The notes: generated by a model from the sequence alone, not told the origin. A DNA stretch of 64,000 nt from Rutidosis leptorrhynchoides (GCF_046630445.1 NC_092333.1:3248001-3312000), one strand, 5' to 3'. Shown: positions 1 to 13,845, counted from the stretch's first letter. Numbers and translations are program-made.

Positions 1-3000
1 TTTCGGAATCTAAACTGTTTAGAACGGGGGAAAGCATTAGGGAAGTCTAGCTCGTAGTACCATTTTCTAGTTATCTTGCGAAAATGAGCCTAATCTGCAA
101 TTGAAAATTTTTCAAAAATATCTATACAAAGTTTTGCCCGATTTTGTGAAAAATGTAGTGACTTCAAATATGTGTTTTACAGCTATTAATTATCATCAAA
201 ACGAGACTACACTCTCATATATTCACATTTAATATGAAAATTAGAAACAAAAATAAAATTTAGGTTATGAATATAGAGAAATAAAAAAGCGGCTAACAAT
301 ACTCAAATAATAAAACAAAGACGTTATAAAAAAAACAACGTTTTGTAGCTAGTGGTGAGATAGTCGCCCCAACATGATTCTCGATGTACCTAAATACAAT
401 ATTAATTAAAACAAGTATCATAGTGATATTACAACAGACACAAAAGTTAACATGTGAAAGTTTTACTTATTGTAAGATTTAAAAGTGCAAAATTTATCTT
501 TAAAAATAGTAAAATGTCATTTTCGGCATCTAAACTACTTCAAACGGGGAAAATCCTTAAGGAAATCTTGCTCGTAGCGCTGTTTTCTAGTTATCTTACG
601 AAAATGGGCCTAATCTGCATTTAAAATTTTAAAGAAAAATTCTACACAAAATTTTTCCGATTTTGTGAGGAATGTAGCGACTTCAAATATGTGTTTCTGG
701 CAATTAATTATCATCAAAACAAAACTACAATCTCATATATTCACATTCAATATGAAACACAGAAACAAAAATAAAAATAAGGTTATGAATCTACAGAAAT
801 TAAAAAGCATCTAAAAATACTCGAACAATAAAATAAAGACGTTATAAAAGCAGCAACGTTTTGTAGCTAGTGTTGAGATAGTAGCCCCAATATGATTCTC
901 GATATACCTAAATACAATACTAAATAAAAACAACTATCATAGTGGTATTTAAACAAGCACAACAATTCACATGTGAAGGTATTACCTATCGTAAGATTTA
1001 AAAGTGCAAAATTCACCTTTAAAAATAGTAAAATATCATTTTCAGCATCTAGAATGCTCCGAACAGGGGAAAGACTTGAGGAAGTCTATCTCGTTGCGCC
1101 GTTTTCTAATTATCTTGCGAAAATGGGCCTAATCTGCAATTGAAATTTTTTCGAAAAATTCTACACAAAATTTTGCCCGATTTTGTGGGGAATGTAGTGA
1201 CTTCAAATATGTGTTTCGCGGCAATTATTATCATCAAAACGAAACCACACTTTTATATATTCGCATTCAATATGACTTTTAGAAACAAAACAAAAATAAG
1301 GTTATGAATCTAGAGAAATAAAAAAGCGGCTAAAAATACTCGAACAATAAACCAACATGTTATGAAAGTAGCAACGTTTTGAAGCTAGTGGTGAGATAGT
1401 AGCTCCAACATGATTATCGATGTAACTAAATGCAGTTTTAAATTAAAACAAGTATCATAGTGGTATTTAAACAGGACAACAGCTCACATGTGAAGGTATT
1501 ACTTATCGTAAGATCTAAAAGTGCAAAATTCACCTTTAAAAATAGTAGAAATGTCATTTTCGGCATTTAAAATGCTTCGAATGGAGAAAGCCTTAAGGAA
1601 GTCTTGCTAGTAGCTCCGTTTTCTAGTTATCTTGCGAAAATGGGCCTAATAGGCAACTGAAAATTTTTCGAAAAATTCTACACAAAATTTTGCCTGATTT
1701 TGTGAGAAATGTAGTGACTTCAAATATGTGTTTTGCAGCCATTAATTATCATCAAAACGAAACTACACTCTCATATGTTCACATTCAATATGAAATTTAG
1801 AAACAAAAACAAAATTTAAGTTATGAATGTAGAGAAATAAAAAAGCGGCTAAAAATACTCAAATAATAAAAAAAGACGTTATAAAAGCAGCAACGTTTTG
1901 TAGCTAGTGGTGAGATAGTCGCCCCAACATGATTCTCGATGTACCTAAATACAATATTAAATAAAACAAGTATCATAGTGATATTAAAACAGACACAAAA
2001 CTTAACATGTGAAAGTTTTACTTATTGTAAGATTTAAAAGTGCAAAATTTATCTTTAAAAATAGTAAAATGTCATTTTTGACATCTAAACTACTTTGAAC
2101 GGGGAAAATCCTCAAAGAAGTCTTGCTCGTAGCGCTGTTTTCTAGTTATCTTACGAAGATGGGCCTAATCTGCAATTATTATCATCAAAACGAAACTACA
2201 CTCTCATTTATTCGCATTTAATATGAGTTTTATAAACAAAAACAAAAATAAGGTTATGAATCTAGAGAAATAAAAAAGCGAGTAAAAATACTCGAACAAT
2301 AAACAAACATGTTATAAAAGTAGCATCGTTTTGTAGCTAGTGGTGAGATAGTAGCCCCAACATGATTCTTGATGTAACTAAATACAATTTTAAATAAAAA
2401 TAAGTATCATAGTGGTATTTAAACAAGCACAACAGCTCACATGTGAAGGTTTTACTTATCGTAAGATCTAAAAGTGCAAAATTTACCTTTAATAAAAGTA
2501 AAATGTCATTTTCGGCATCTAAAATGCTTCGAACGGGGGAAAGCATTAAGGAATTCTTGCTCGTAGCGCCGTTTTCTAGTTATCTTACGAAAATGGGTCT
2601 AATTTGTAGTTGAAGATTTTTTGAAAAATGCTCCACAAAATTTTGCCCGATTTTGTGGAAATAGTAGAGACTTCAAATATGTGTTTTGCGGCTATTAATT
2701 ATTATCAAAATGAAACGACACTCTCATATATTCGAATTCAATATAAAATTTAGAAACAAAAATAAAAATAAGGTTATGAATCTACAGAAATAAAAAACCT
2801 GCTAAAAATACTCGAACAATAAAACCAACACGTAAAAGCAGCAACGTTTTGTAGCTAGTGGTGAGATAGTAGCCCCAAAATGATTCTCGATGTACCTAAA
2901 GACAATATTAAATAATAACAAGTATCATAGTGGTATTTAAACAGACATAATAATTCACATGTGAAAGAATTACTTATCCTAAGATATAAAAGTGCAAAAT

Positions 3001-3305
3001 TCACCTTTAATAATAGTAAAATGTCATTTTCGAAATCTAAACTACTTCGAACGCTTTATCCTTAAGGAGGTCTTGCTCGTAGCGCTATTTTCTAGTTATC
3101 TTGCGAAAATAGGTCTAATATGCAATTAATAATTTTTCAAAAAATTCTCCACAAAATTTTGCCCTATTTTGTGGGGAATGTAGTGACTTCAAATATGTGT
3201 TTTGCGGCCATTAATTATCATCAAAACGAAACTTCACTCTCATATTTCGCATTCAATATGAAGTTTAGAAACAAAAACAAAAATAAGGGTATGAATGTAG
3301 AGAAA
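1..3305 (+). repeat. Satellite array, ~518-bp monomers (segment 1)
   Basis: Tandem head-to-tail monomers recur at about 1, 521, 1039, 1557, 2077, 2511 and 3025, anchored on the phrase 'ATCTAAAnTGCTTCGAACGGGG'-like text after GTCATTTT. The period is 518-520 bp, except for one short monomer (2077-2510) carrying an internal deletion after CTGCAATTATTATCATC. Each monomer also carries CACATGTGAA and GTAGCTAGTGGTGAGATAG boxes. Short antisense open frames recur with the monomer and are not genes. The satellite family is not one I recognise. This segment is a duplicate of 7768-11079. Confidence 0.95.
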
Positions 3306-4081
3306 TGTCACGACCCGGAAATTTCGGTCAAATTTAAACTCTGATAACTCCGACAAGATAAGCAAATGGATGTGTTGCATTAAAATATTTTCATACATTT
3401 AATTAACCTTTGGACTTTACCCTATGATTCACCAACAACCTATAAGTTAAAACTCGAACCCGTCATGATTTATATATGATTTTACTTTCTTAAACAAAGA
3501 AGTTTTATGATATAATAATTTCTATTATTATAACCTTTTAATAAAATGATTTTGAATATAATTAGTTTTAGAAAACTAAATTTTATAATATTTATATACG
3601 AAATAATTAAAAATTTACTATTAAACAATGCCATTTCAAATTAAAATTTTTACGTATTAAGTCGTTTTATTTTTATGATATAATTTTTGTAATTTTTTTT
3701 AGAAACGAAGTTAAATTAAAAATGTACAAGTTGTAAAGCACAACGTATAACAACGTAACTTAAATAGTTGAATTGAAATTAATTAATTTACTATTCACAT
3801 GAAAGCGACATGATAGAAATTATTAATTATAAGTTACATAGAATACCCGTGAAGTATTTAATAAATATGACTTTTTAAAATTTTAATATTCGATTTTCGA
3901 ATCATATTATTTTATTATAATTATTATATTATATTTATATTATTATATTATTAATATATATATTAAAAACGATGTCGTCACAAGAAACATCCAAATTGAT
4001 GATGGATGTGGCATTTTATTATTATTTTTAATTTACACATTTTTATTATTATTATTATATTATATTATATTATTATATTAT

Positions 4082-4172
<91 letters not shown>

Positions 4173-4755
4173 CGTAGGAACTTGGGTTTGCAGAATATTA
4201 AAAACACAACACATACATAAAATACTATTATTATTAGTATTATACATAAAATACTACGACGAGGTTATGTCCAAACGATTCCAAAAATGGTTTTCAAGCG
4301 GGATAGAGCTAAGGAAATTATGGGTAATGTTCATGGGTATTATTCGCAAGTCAAACCTAGTGTTTATCATCTCAGTTGCGTCTACGTACTTTCCTGCAAT
4401 ATTGAATCACAATATTGATACGTGAGCATTTATATCTTATCTTTTATATATTAATTATGTATCAATGTCTAGTGCTCGAGTATATATATTTATGTATGCT
4501 TGTATGCTAAATTTCGTCGTTAAACAGTTTATAATGAATCACGAATTAAATACATATAATACTGGTAAAAGGTATATGATATACATGTTTTTGGAAAGCT
4601 AACGAAAAATCAATAACTTTTCATTTAGATATCGAATAATTTCGATGAACGGATTAAAAGATATGATCAACTGAATTATGATTGACGTTATTGAAATTGC
4701 TTTTGAATCTGCAGTTAAGATTTAAACAACTTGTTTATGAGATTTATAAATTGGA
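3306..4755 (+). mobile_element. Truncated A-type LTR (A1)
   Basis: The sequence starts TGTCACGACCCGG directly after AGAAA in the satellite and follows the A2 5' LTR (11080 onward) through its (TA)n tract. It stops inside the LTR at GGATTTT, where satellite resumes with a 4-bp TTTT overlap. It lacks the second (TA)n tract of A2. Its left junction is at exactly the same satellite position as that of A2, so it is a duplicated copy of that junction and not an independent insertion. Confidence 0.9.
4087..4169. repeat. (TA)n microsatellite in A1 LTR
   Basis: An uninterrupted TA dinucleotide tract of about 83 bp. It occupies the same LTR position as the tracts at 11879 and 18665, with a different length. 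Confidence 0.98.
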
Positions 4756-5172
4756 TTTTCTAAGTATCTTGCAAAAATGGGCCTAATCTGCAATTGAAAT
4801 TTTTTCGAAAAATTCTACACAAAATTTTGCCCGATTTTGTGGGGAATGTAGTGACTTCAAATATGTGTATCGCAGCAATTATTATCATCAAAACGAAACC
4901 ACACTCTCATATATTCGCATCCAATATGACTTTTTGAAACAAAAACAAAAATAAGGTTATGAATCTAGAGAAATAAAAAAGCGGCTAAAAATACTCGAAC
5001 AATAAACCAACATGTTAAAAGTAGCAATGTTTTGAAGCTAGTGGTGAGATAATAGCCCCAACATGATTCTCGATGTAACTAAATACAATTTTAAATAAAA
5101 ACAAGTATCATAGTGGTATTTAAAAAGGCACAATAGCTCACATGTGAAGATATTACTTATCGTAAGATCTAA
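4756..5172 (+). repeat. Satellite, partial monomer (segment 2)
   Basis: Partial 518-bp-type satellite, starting at the CTAGTTATCTTGCGAAAATGG part of the monomer and most like monomer 1039-1556. It ends at the TCTAA target duplication of the solo LTR. Confidence 0.93.
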
Positions 5173-7203
5173 TGTAAGACCCTAATCTTCATTGTACAGT
5201 AGTGTAAATAGAGTACATAAAGTGTGGGAATGATTGTGCAGTTGAACAGAAGTCAGAGACGGATCTGAGCTAGGTGCGCTCTGCGCACCCTTAATAGTGC
5301 GCGTGGCGCCCTAACACTGTAGCAGTGTTTCTGCTCTTTTATTCAGATATTTTGATGGGCATTTTGGTAATTGCACTTATTGACGAGTTAAAGGCCAGTT
5401 GGTTAGTTTGTGGAGTATCATTAACTCCATTATCAACAACCTTATCCATATCACTTTAATTTTAGAGAGATAGTGTGATTCTTGAGAGAGAAAGCTTAAA
5501 TCCAAGAGGAAGAAGTTGTTCTCGGGCCAAAGTGCGGGTATTAAAGTCGTTCATCTACTCGCTAGCTACGTTGTGGTTGTAGTGGTAAGCTCTAATCTTG
5601 TTTTCCATACTTTGATTTTGTGTAGGGTTAGGGTTTGGGTAAACGAAGAACATAAAACCCATATTTGTTGATTTTGGGTGTTCTTGGGTAAGATGGAGTC
5701 ATGAAGACTCAATGGTAACTACCTAGGGTTTCAAAGTGTTAATTGATGTTTATGAGTCCTAATTGGTTAGTTAATTACTAGCACACCTAGCTAATTGGTA
5801 AATGGGTGTTAGTTGGGTTAGTGGATGACCCGAAATGGGTGTGTTGACTTTAAATGAGTCAAAGGGGTTAATGATTGACCTAGTTGGGGATTATGGGTAT
5901 GAATTACCTTAATTAGGTTATAGTTAGTGTTGTTGGGCCTTAACCACTAGCTTTTAAGTGATTAATGGTGGTCTTGACCCTTAAGGGCGGTTTTGGTGAA
6001 AATGGAGCATTTAATGCATTTAAGTCATTAAATGCACTTGAGTGAATTGTTGGTGTTTAGCCCAACAAGTTTGTTTGTTGATTGAGTACTTATTGTATTA
6101 GGTACTCGGCTTTGAAGCATTCGGAAGTATAAAATCATCACCAAATCGTTGAGGTGAGTGGAATAATTATATATGTATGTATATGATTTATTTACTTGTG
6201 GGGTATGGGTTAAAGTTCGATGTTGACGATACCATATCCTAGAGTATATTGTTGGTTCGTTTTAATGATGGTTTAAGTTCGATGTTGACGATACCTCATG
6301 TATGGATTTAAAGTTCGATGTTGACGAAGCCATACCGCTATTGTAGTGAAATTCGATGAGGGTTTAAGTTCGATGTTGACGATACCTCATAGGTGGGTTT
6401 AAGTTCGATGTTGACGATACCACATTTATTGGGACGAATGGGAATTAAGTTCGATGTTTACAATACCATTCGTTGAGCTAGCCTTGGGATTCGAATACTA
6501 ATGGATGTTGTGAACATCAATGCTTATGTAACATTGCATTGTTGCATTATATGGTATTGTTATACTAGCTTGTGTTATCGAGGACTTAGCGTTATACATT
6601 ATAAAGGTATGCTAATTATGTTGCTAGTATGCATACGGATTTGTTGCAAGTGTTTGCAAGTAAGTAAGTTATATATGTATATATATAATTATTGCATTCA
6701 CTAAGCTTTAGCTTACCCTCTCGTTGTTTATCTTTTTATAGGCTCGGGCGTTGACAAGGGTAAGGGCGTACGGTTGGATTAGAGATTCCCGCTTGTTTGA
6801 TATGGGACGCTTTTGGATGTGATAGGTTTTTGAGTTTGACCAAGATTTGGGTAGTTTAACCCCAAACAACATGTTCTTAGTGTAGTTTGGAATTTAAACT
6901 AATGTGGTCGAAACTCGTGTTTTGTATGAAACTCGTAAAACGGCCGATGTGGGTCCCGTTTTGTAAAACTCATTTTATTATTGAATCGTGTGAGTTTTAA
7001 CTATTATGACATGTTGTGAAAAGCGTTTCGTCTAAATATGTCGGGAAGTGGGAGATCTTTATTTGAAAAATTGCAAAACCGGACAGAACTGAAAATTGAC
7101 CTGTGCGCGCCGCGCAACCCTGAGGTGCTGCGCGTGGCGTACTCCACTGTAAATTTTTTTTTTGTTTCGCGTATTTGGTTGGTTATTGGTTTGGGTTATT
7201 ACA
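5173..7203 (+). mobile_element. Solo LTR of a long-LTR gypsy-type element
   Basis: A 2031-bp insertion that starts TGTAAGACCC and ends TTATTACA. It is flanked by the 5-bp target duplication TCTAA (5168-5172 and 7204-7208) and splits a satellite monomer whose text continues on both sides. No PBS, polypurine tract or coding region lies inside, so it is a solo LTR left by LTR-LTR recombination. It carries GC-rich, imperfectly palindromic blocks (5273-5310 and 7102-7140) next to ACTGTAGC/CACTGTA boxes, a splice-donor-like AGGTGAGT near 6151, an acceptor-like TTTTTATAG near 6740, and a six-copy internal repeat. The gypsy assignment rests on the TG..CA ends, 5-bp duplication and LTR length. Confidence 0.88.
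6206..6475 (+). repeat. Six-copy tandem motif inside the solo LTR
   Basis: AAGTTCGATGTTGACGATACC recurs six times, with variants in the third and sixth copies and irregular spacers of roughly 15-50 bp. It lies between the donor-like and acceptor-like sites of this LTR. Confidence 0.9.
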
Positions 7204-10200
7204 TCTAAAAGTGCAAAATTCACCTTTAAAAATAGTAAAATGTCATTTTCGGCATCTAAAATTCTTCGAACGGTGGAATGCGTTAAGGAAGTCTTGCTCG
7301 TAGCGCCGCTGTTTAGTTATCTTGTGAAAATTAGCCTAATCTGTAGTTGAAGATTTTTTAAAAAATGCTCCACAAAATTTTGCCCGATTTTGTGAAAATA
7401 GTAGTGACTTCAAATATGTGTTTTGCGGCTATTAATTATCATCAAAATAAAACTACACTCTCATATATTCGAATTCAATATAAAATTTAGAAACAAAAAT
7501 AAAAATAAGGTTATAAATCTACAGAAATAAAGAACCAGTTAAAAAAACTCAAACAATAAAACCAAGACGTCATAAAAGCAGCAACATTTTGTAGCTAGTG
7601 GTGAGACAGTAGCCCCAACATGATTCTCGATGTACCTAAATACAATATTAAATAAAAACAAGTATCATAGTGGTATTTAAACAAACACAACAATTAACAT
7701 GTGAAGGTATTACTTATTCTAAGATCTAAAAGTGTAAAATTCACCTTTATAAATAGTAAAATGTCATTTTCGGAATCTAAACTGTTTAGAACAGGGAAAG
7801 CATTAGGGAAGTCTAGCTCGTAGCGCCGTTTTCTAGTTATCTTGCGAAAATGAGCCTAATCTGCAATTGAAAATTTTTCAAAAATATCTACACAAAGTTT
7901 TGCCCGATTTTGTGGGAAATGTAGTGACTTCAAATATGTGTTTTACAGCGATTAATTATCATCAAAACGAAACTACACTCTAATATATTCACATTTAATA
8001 TGAAAATTAGAAACAAAAACAAAATTTAGGTTATGAATGTAGAGAAATAAAAAAGCGGCTAACAATACTCAAATAATAAAACAAAGACGTTATAAAAACA
8101 ACAACGTTTTGTAGCTAGTGGTGAGATAGTCGCCCCAACATGATTCTCGATGTACCTAAATACAATATTAATTAAAACAAGTATCATAGTGATATTAAAA
8201 CAGACACAAAAGTTAACATGTGAAAGTTTTACTTATTGTAAGATTTAAAAGTGCAAAATTTATCTTTAAAAATAGTAAAATGTCATTTTTGGCATCTAAA
8301 CTACTTCGAACGGGGAAAAGCCTTAAGGAAATCTTGCTCGTAGCGCTGTTTTCTAGTTATCTTGCGAAAATGGGCCTAATCTGCAATTAAAATTTTAAAG
8401 AAAAATTCTACACAAAATTTTCCCGATTTTGTGAGGAATGTAGCGACTTCAAATATGTGTTTTGCGGCAATTAATTATCATCAAAACGAAACTACAATCT
8501 CATATATTCGCATTCAATATGACACATAGAAACAAAAACAAAAATAAGGTTATGAATCTAGAGAAATTAAAAAGCATCTAAAAATACTCGAACAATAAAA
8601 TAAAGACGTCATAAAAGCAGCAGCGTTTTGTAGCTAGTGTTGAGATAGTAGCCCCAATATGATTCTCGATATACCTAAATACAATACTAAATAAAAACAA
8701 CTATCATAGTGGTATTTAAACAAGTACAACAATTCACATGTGAAGGTATTACTTATCGTAAGATTTAAAAGTGCAAAATTCACCTTTAAAAATGGTAAAA
8801 TGTCATTTTTAGCATCTAGAATGCTCCGAACAGGGGAAAGACTTGAGGAAGTCTATCTCGTTGCGCCGTTTTCTAATTATCTTGCGAAAATGGGCCTAAT
8901 CTGCAATTGAAATTTTTTTGAAAAATTCTACACATAATTTTGCCCGATTTTGTGGGGAATGTAGTGACTTCAAATATGTGTTTCGCGGCAATTATTACAT
9001 CAAAACGAAACCACACTTTTATATATTTGCATTCAATATGACTTTTAGAAACAAAACAAAAATAAGGTTATGAATCTAGAGAAATAAAAAAGCGGCTAAA
9101 AATACTCGAACAATAAACCAACATGTTATGAAAGTAGCAACGTTTTGAAGCTAGTGGTGAGATAGTAGCCCCAACATGATTCTCGATGTAACTAAATGCA
9201 GTTTTAAATTAAAACAAGTATCATAGTGGTATTTAAACAGGACAACAGCTCACATGTGAAGGTATTACTTATCGTAAGATCTAAAAGTGCAAAATTCACC
9301 TTTAAAAATAGTAGAAATGTCATTTTCGGCATTTAAAATGCTTCGAACGGGGGAAAGCCTTAAGGAAGTCTTGCTAGTAGCTCCGTTTTCTAGTTATCTT
9401 GCGAAAATGGGCCTAATAGGCAACTGAAAATTTTTCGAAAAATTTTTCGAAATATTCTACACAAAATTTTACCTGATTTTGTGAGAAATGTAGTGACTTC
9501 AAATATGTGTTTTGCGGCCATTAATTATCATCAAAACGAAACTACACTCTCATATATACACATTCAATATGAAATTTAGAAACAAAAACAAAATTTAAGT
9601 TATGAATGTAGAGAAATAAAAAAGCGGCTAAAAATATGCAAATAATAAAAAAAGACGTTATAAAAGCAGCAACGTTTTGTAGCTAGTGGTGAGATAGTCG
9701 CCCCAACATGATTCTCGATGTACCTAAATACAATATTAAATAAAACAAGTATCATAGTGATATTAAAACAGACACAAAACTTAACATGTGAAAGGTTTAC
9801 TTATTGTAAGATTTAAAAGTGCAAAATTTATCTTTAAAAATAGTAAAATGTCATTTTTGGCATCTAAACTACTTTGAACGGGGAAAATCCTCAAGGAAGT
9901 CTTGCTCGTAGCGCTGTTTTCTAGTTATCTTGCGAAGATAGGCCTAATCTGCAATTATTATCATCAAAACGAAACTACACTCTCATTTATTCGCATTCAA
10001 TATGAGTTTTATAAACAAAAACAAATATAAGGTTATGAATCTAGAGAAATAAAAAAGCGAGTAAAAATACTCGAACAATAAACAAACATGTTATAAAAGT
10101 AGCATCGTTTTGTAGCTAGTGGTGAGATAGTAGGCCCAACATGATTCTTGATGTAACTAAATACAATCTTAAATAAAAATAAGTATCATAGTGGTATTTA

Positions 10201-11079
10201 AACAAGCACAACAGCTCACATGTGAAGGTTTTACTTATCGTAAGATCTAAAAGTGCAAAATTTACCTTTAATAAAAGTAAAATGTCATTTTTGGCATCTA
10301 AAATGCTTCGAACGGGGGAAAGCCTTAAGGAATTCTTGCTCGTAGCGCCGTTTTCTAGTTATCTTACGAAAATGGGTCTAATCTGTAGTTGAAGATTTTT
10401 TGAAAAATGCTCCACAAAATTTTGCCCGATTTTGTAGAAATAGTAGAGACTTCAAATATGTGTTTTGCGGCTATTAATTATTATCAAAATGAAACTACAC
10501 TCTCATATATTCGAATTCAATATAAAATTTAGAAACAAAAATAAAAATAAGGTTATGAATCTACAGAAATAAAAAACCTGCTAAAAATACTCGAACAATA
10601 AAACCAAGATGTAAAAGCAGCAACGTTTTGTAGCTAGTGGTGAGATAGTAGCCCCAAAATTATTCTCGATGTACCTAAAGACAATATTAAATAAAAACAA
10701 GTATCATAGTGGTATTTAAACAGACATAATAATTCACATGTGAAAGAATTACTTATCCTAAGATATAAAAGTGCAAAATTCACCTTTAATAATAGTAAAA
10801 TGTCATTTTCGAAATCTAAACTACTTCGAACGCTTTATCCTTAAGGAGGTCTTGCTCGTAGCGCTATTTTCTAGTTATCTTGCGAAAATAGGTCTAATAT
10901 GCAATTAATAATTTTTCAGAAAATTCTCCACAAAATTTTGCCCTATTTTGTGGGGAATGTAGTGACTTCAAATATGTGTTTTGTGGCCATTAATTATCAT
11001 CAAAAAACTTACTCTCATATTTCGCATTCAATATGAAGTTTAAAACAAAAATAAAAATAAGGTTATGAATGTAGAGAAA
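7204..11079 (+). repeat. Satellite array, ~518-bp monomers (segment 3)
   Basis: Continuation of the array after the solo LTR. From 7768 it parallels 1-3305 monomer by monomer, including the same short monomer (around 9946), and ends with the same AGAAA at the A2 insertion. Confidence 0.95.
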
Positions 11080-11875
11080 TGTCACGACCCGGAAATTTCG
11101 GTCAAATTTAAACTCTGATAACTCCGACAAGATAAGCAAATTGATGTGTTGCATTAAAATATTTTCATACATTTAATTAACCTCTGGACTTTACCCTACG
11201 ATTTACCAACAATCTATAAGTTAAAACTCGAACCCGTCATGATTTATATACGATTTTACTTTCTTAAACAAAGAAGTGTTATGATATAATAATTTCTATT
11301 ATTATAACCTTTTAATAAAATGATTTTGAATATAATTAGTTTTGGAAAACTAAATTTTATAATATTTATACGAAATAATTAAAAATTTACTATTAAACAA
11401 TGCCATTTCAAATTAAAATTTTTACGTATTAAGTCGTTTTATTTTTATGATATAATTTTTGTAATTTTTTTTAGAAACGAAGTTAAATTAAAAATGTACA
11501 AGTTGTAAAGCACAACGTACAACAACGTAACTTAAATAGTTGAATTGAAATTAATTAATTTACTATTTACATGAAAGCGACATGATAGAAATTATTAATT
11601 ATAAGTTACATAAAATACCCGTGAAGTATTTAATAAATACGACTTTTTAAAATTTTAATATTCGATTTTCGTATCATATTATTTTATTATAATTATTATA
11701 TTATATTTATATTATTATTTTATTAATATATATATTAAAAACGATGTCGACACAAGAAACATCCAAATTGATGATGGATGTGGCGTTTTTTTATTATTTT
11801 TAATTTACACATTTTTATTATTATTATTTACACTTTTTTCTCCATATGGTGCACCACCGATTTTTTTCATCACAA

Positions 11876-11967
<92 letters not shown>

Positions 11968-12024
11968 TGTAGGAACTTGGGTTTGCAGAATATTAAAAAC
12001 ACAACACATACACAACTTATCTGT

Positions 12025-12116
<92 letters not shown>

Positions 12117-13844
12117 CGTAGTTATTATTACTCTTATTATCATTATTAGTTTTAATATTATCAATTATTATTAGTATTATACATAAAATACTACGACGAG
12201 GTTATGTCCAAACGATTCCAAAAATGGTTTTCAAGCGGGATAGAGCTAAGGAAATTATGGGTAATGTTCATGGGTATTATTCGCAAGTCAAACCTAGTGT
12301 TTATCATCTCAGTTGCGTCTACGTACTTTCCTGCAATATTGAATCACAATGTTCATGGGTATTATTCGCAAGTCAAACCTAGTGTATATCTTATCTTTTA
12401 TATATTAATTATGTATCCATATCTAGTGCTCGAGTATATATATTTATGCATGCTTGTATGCTAAATTTCATCGTTAAATAGTTTATAATGAATCACGAAT
12501 TAAATACATATAATACGGGTAAAAGGTATATGATATACATGTTTTTGGAAAGCTAACGAAAAATCTATAACTTTTCATTTAGATATCGAATAATTTCGAT
12601 GAACGGATTATAATATATGATCAACTGAATTATGATTGACGTTATTGAAATTGATTTTGAATCTGCAAATAAGATTTAAACAACTTGTTTATGAGATTGA
12701 TAAATTGGATTTTTGAATATCACCAATCGAGTAAATGAATCCTTATATAAGGTACGTCTCGTTTTGTTGAACTTTTGTCAAAATTGACTTTTTAAAACGA
12801 CTTTGGATAACTTTTGTATGTCGATATCGAGCATTAGGATTGTGATACACTATGACCAGTCCTAGCTTGATAGACATTTATTGACCAACATATGTTCTCT
12901 AGGTTGAGATCTACGGTTATTTAGTAATCCGAGTTTCAGTCACATTTTGGTGAACGACTTTATATGCTGCTAAGGTGAGTTTCATTTGCTCCCTTTTTAA
13001 TTGCTTTTGCAATCTATATTTTTGGGCTGAGAATACATGCACTTTATTTTAAAAACAATGGATACAAGTACATACTAAATTCTACACTAAGTTTTAACCG
13101 AAAATCCCTTAGCTTTGGTAACTAGTAACTGCCAGTTATAAGAACTGGTGGGCGCGAGTAGTAGTATATGGATCCATAGGGCTTGACATCCCCGTCTGTT
13201 CCAGGTATAGAAACCCTAGCCTGAACTATAAAACAGACGTATGCTATTTGAGTTTAGTACACGTTGGTTTGCGTGTATTGCACATGTTGGTTGCATGTAT
13301 GTTAAAACAGGGGTACTTATTATATAAACGTTAAAGCTTAGTTACTAGGGTGCTCAATCTTGTAGAATATTTTGATAAACGTTTCTGGATGAAACAACTG
13401 AAATCTTGTGATCCACTTTTGTATACAGATTATGCGAAACACTAAAACTATGAACTCACCAACCTTTGTGTTGACACTTGTTAGCATGTTTATTCTCTGG
13501 TTTCCTAGAAGTCTTCTGTTGTTTACTTATATGTTAGACAAGCTATGTGCATGGAGTCGTACATGGCATATTTTTCAAGGAAACGTTGCATTCACCAAAT
13601 CATCACCATGTATCTTATTTTGACTGCATTGTCAACGGAAGTACTATTGTAAACTATTATTTACGGTGATTATCTATATGTATAAATCATCAGATGTCGA
13701 AAACCTTTGATTTAAATATTCATTTATGGTGTGCCTTTTCAAAAGAATGCAATGTTTACAAAACGTATCATATAGAGGTCGTATACCTCGTAATGAAATC
13801 AATGAATGACGTATTGTCCATATGGATTTGGAGCGATCATCACA
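11080..13844 (+). repeat. A2 5' LTR
   Basis: The LTR runs from TGTCACGACCCGG to GATCATCACA. It holds two (TA)n tracts (11879-11963 and 12029-12114), a TATA-like TTATATAAGG at 12743, a splice-donor-like AAGGTGAGT (GT at 12975), the conserved GGGCTGAGAATACATGC box at about 13024, and a hairpin GAGGT-cgtat-ACCTC at 13775-13789, 55 bp from the LTR end. The acceptor-like TTATTCTCAG of the 3' LTR is mutated here to TTATTCTCTG (near 13490). Confidence 0.94.
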
Positions 13845-13845
13845 G

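Noticed and set aside
2337..2546. Recurring antisense frames of 60-136 codons in the satellite (also 20592-21002, 22251-22478, 23152-23337)
   Set aside because: They repeat with the 518-bp monomer, are broken in most monomers by scattered indels, and look hydrophobic only because of AT-rich composition. No independent sign of coding.
11778..12174. Ile-Tyr repeat 'proteins' over TA tracts (also 4006, 18553-19040, 25031, 26780, 48631, 63116)
   Set aside because: These are translations of (TA)n microsatellites.
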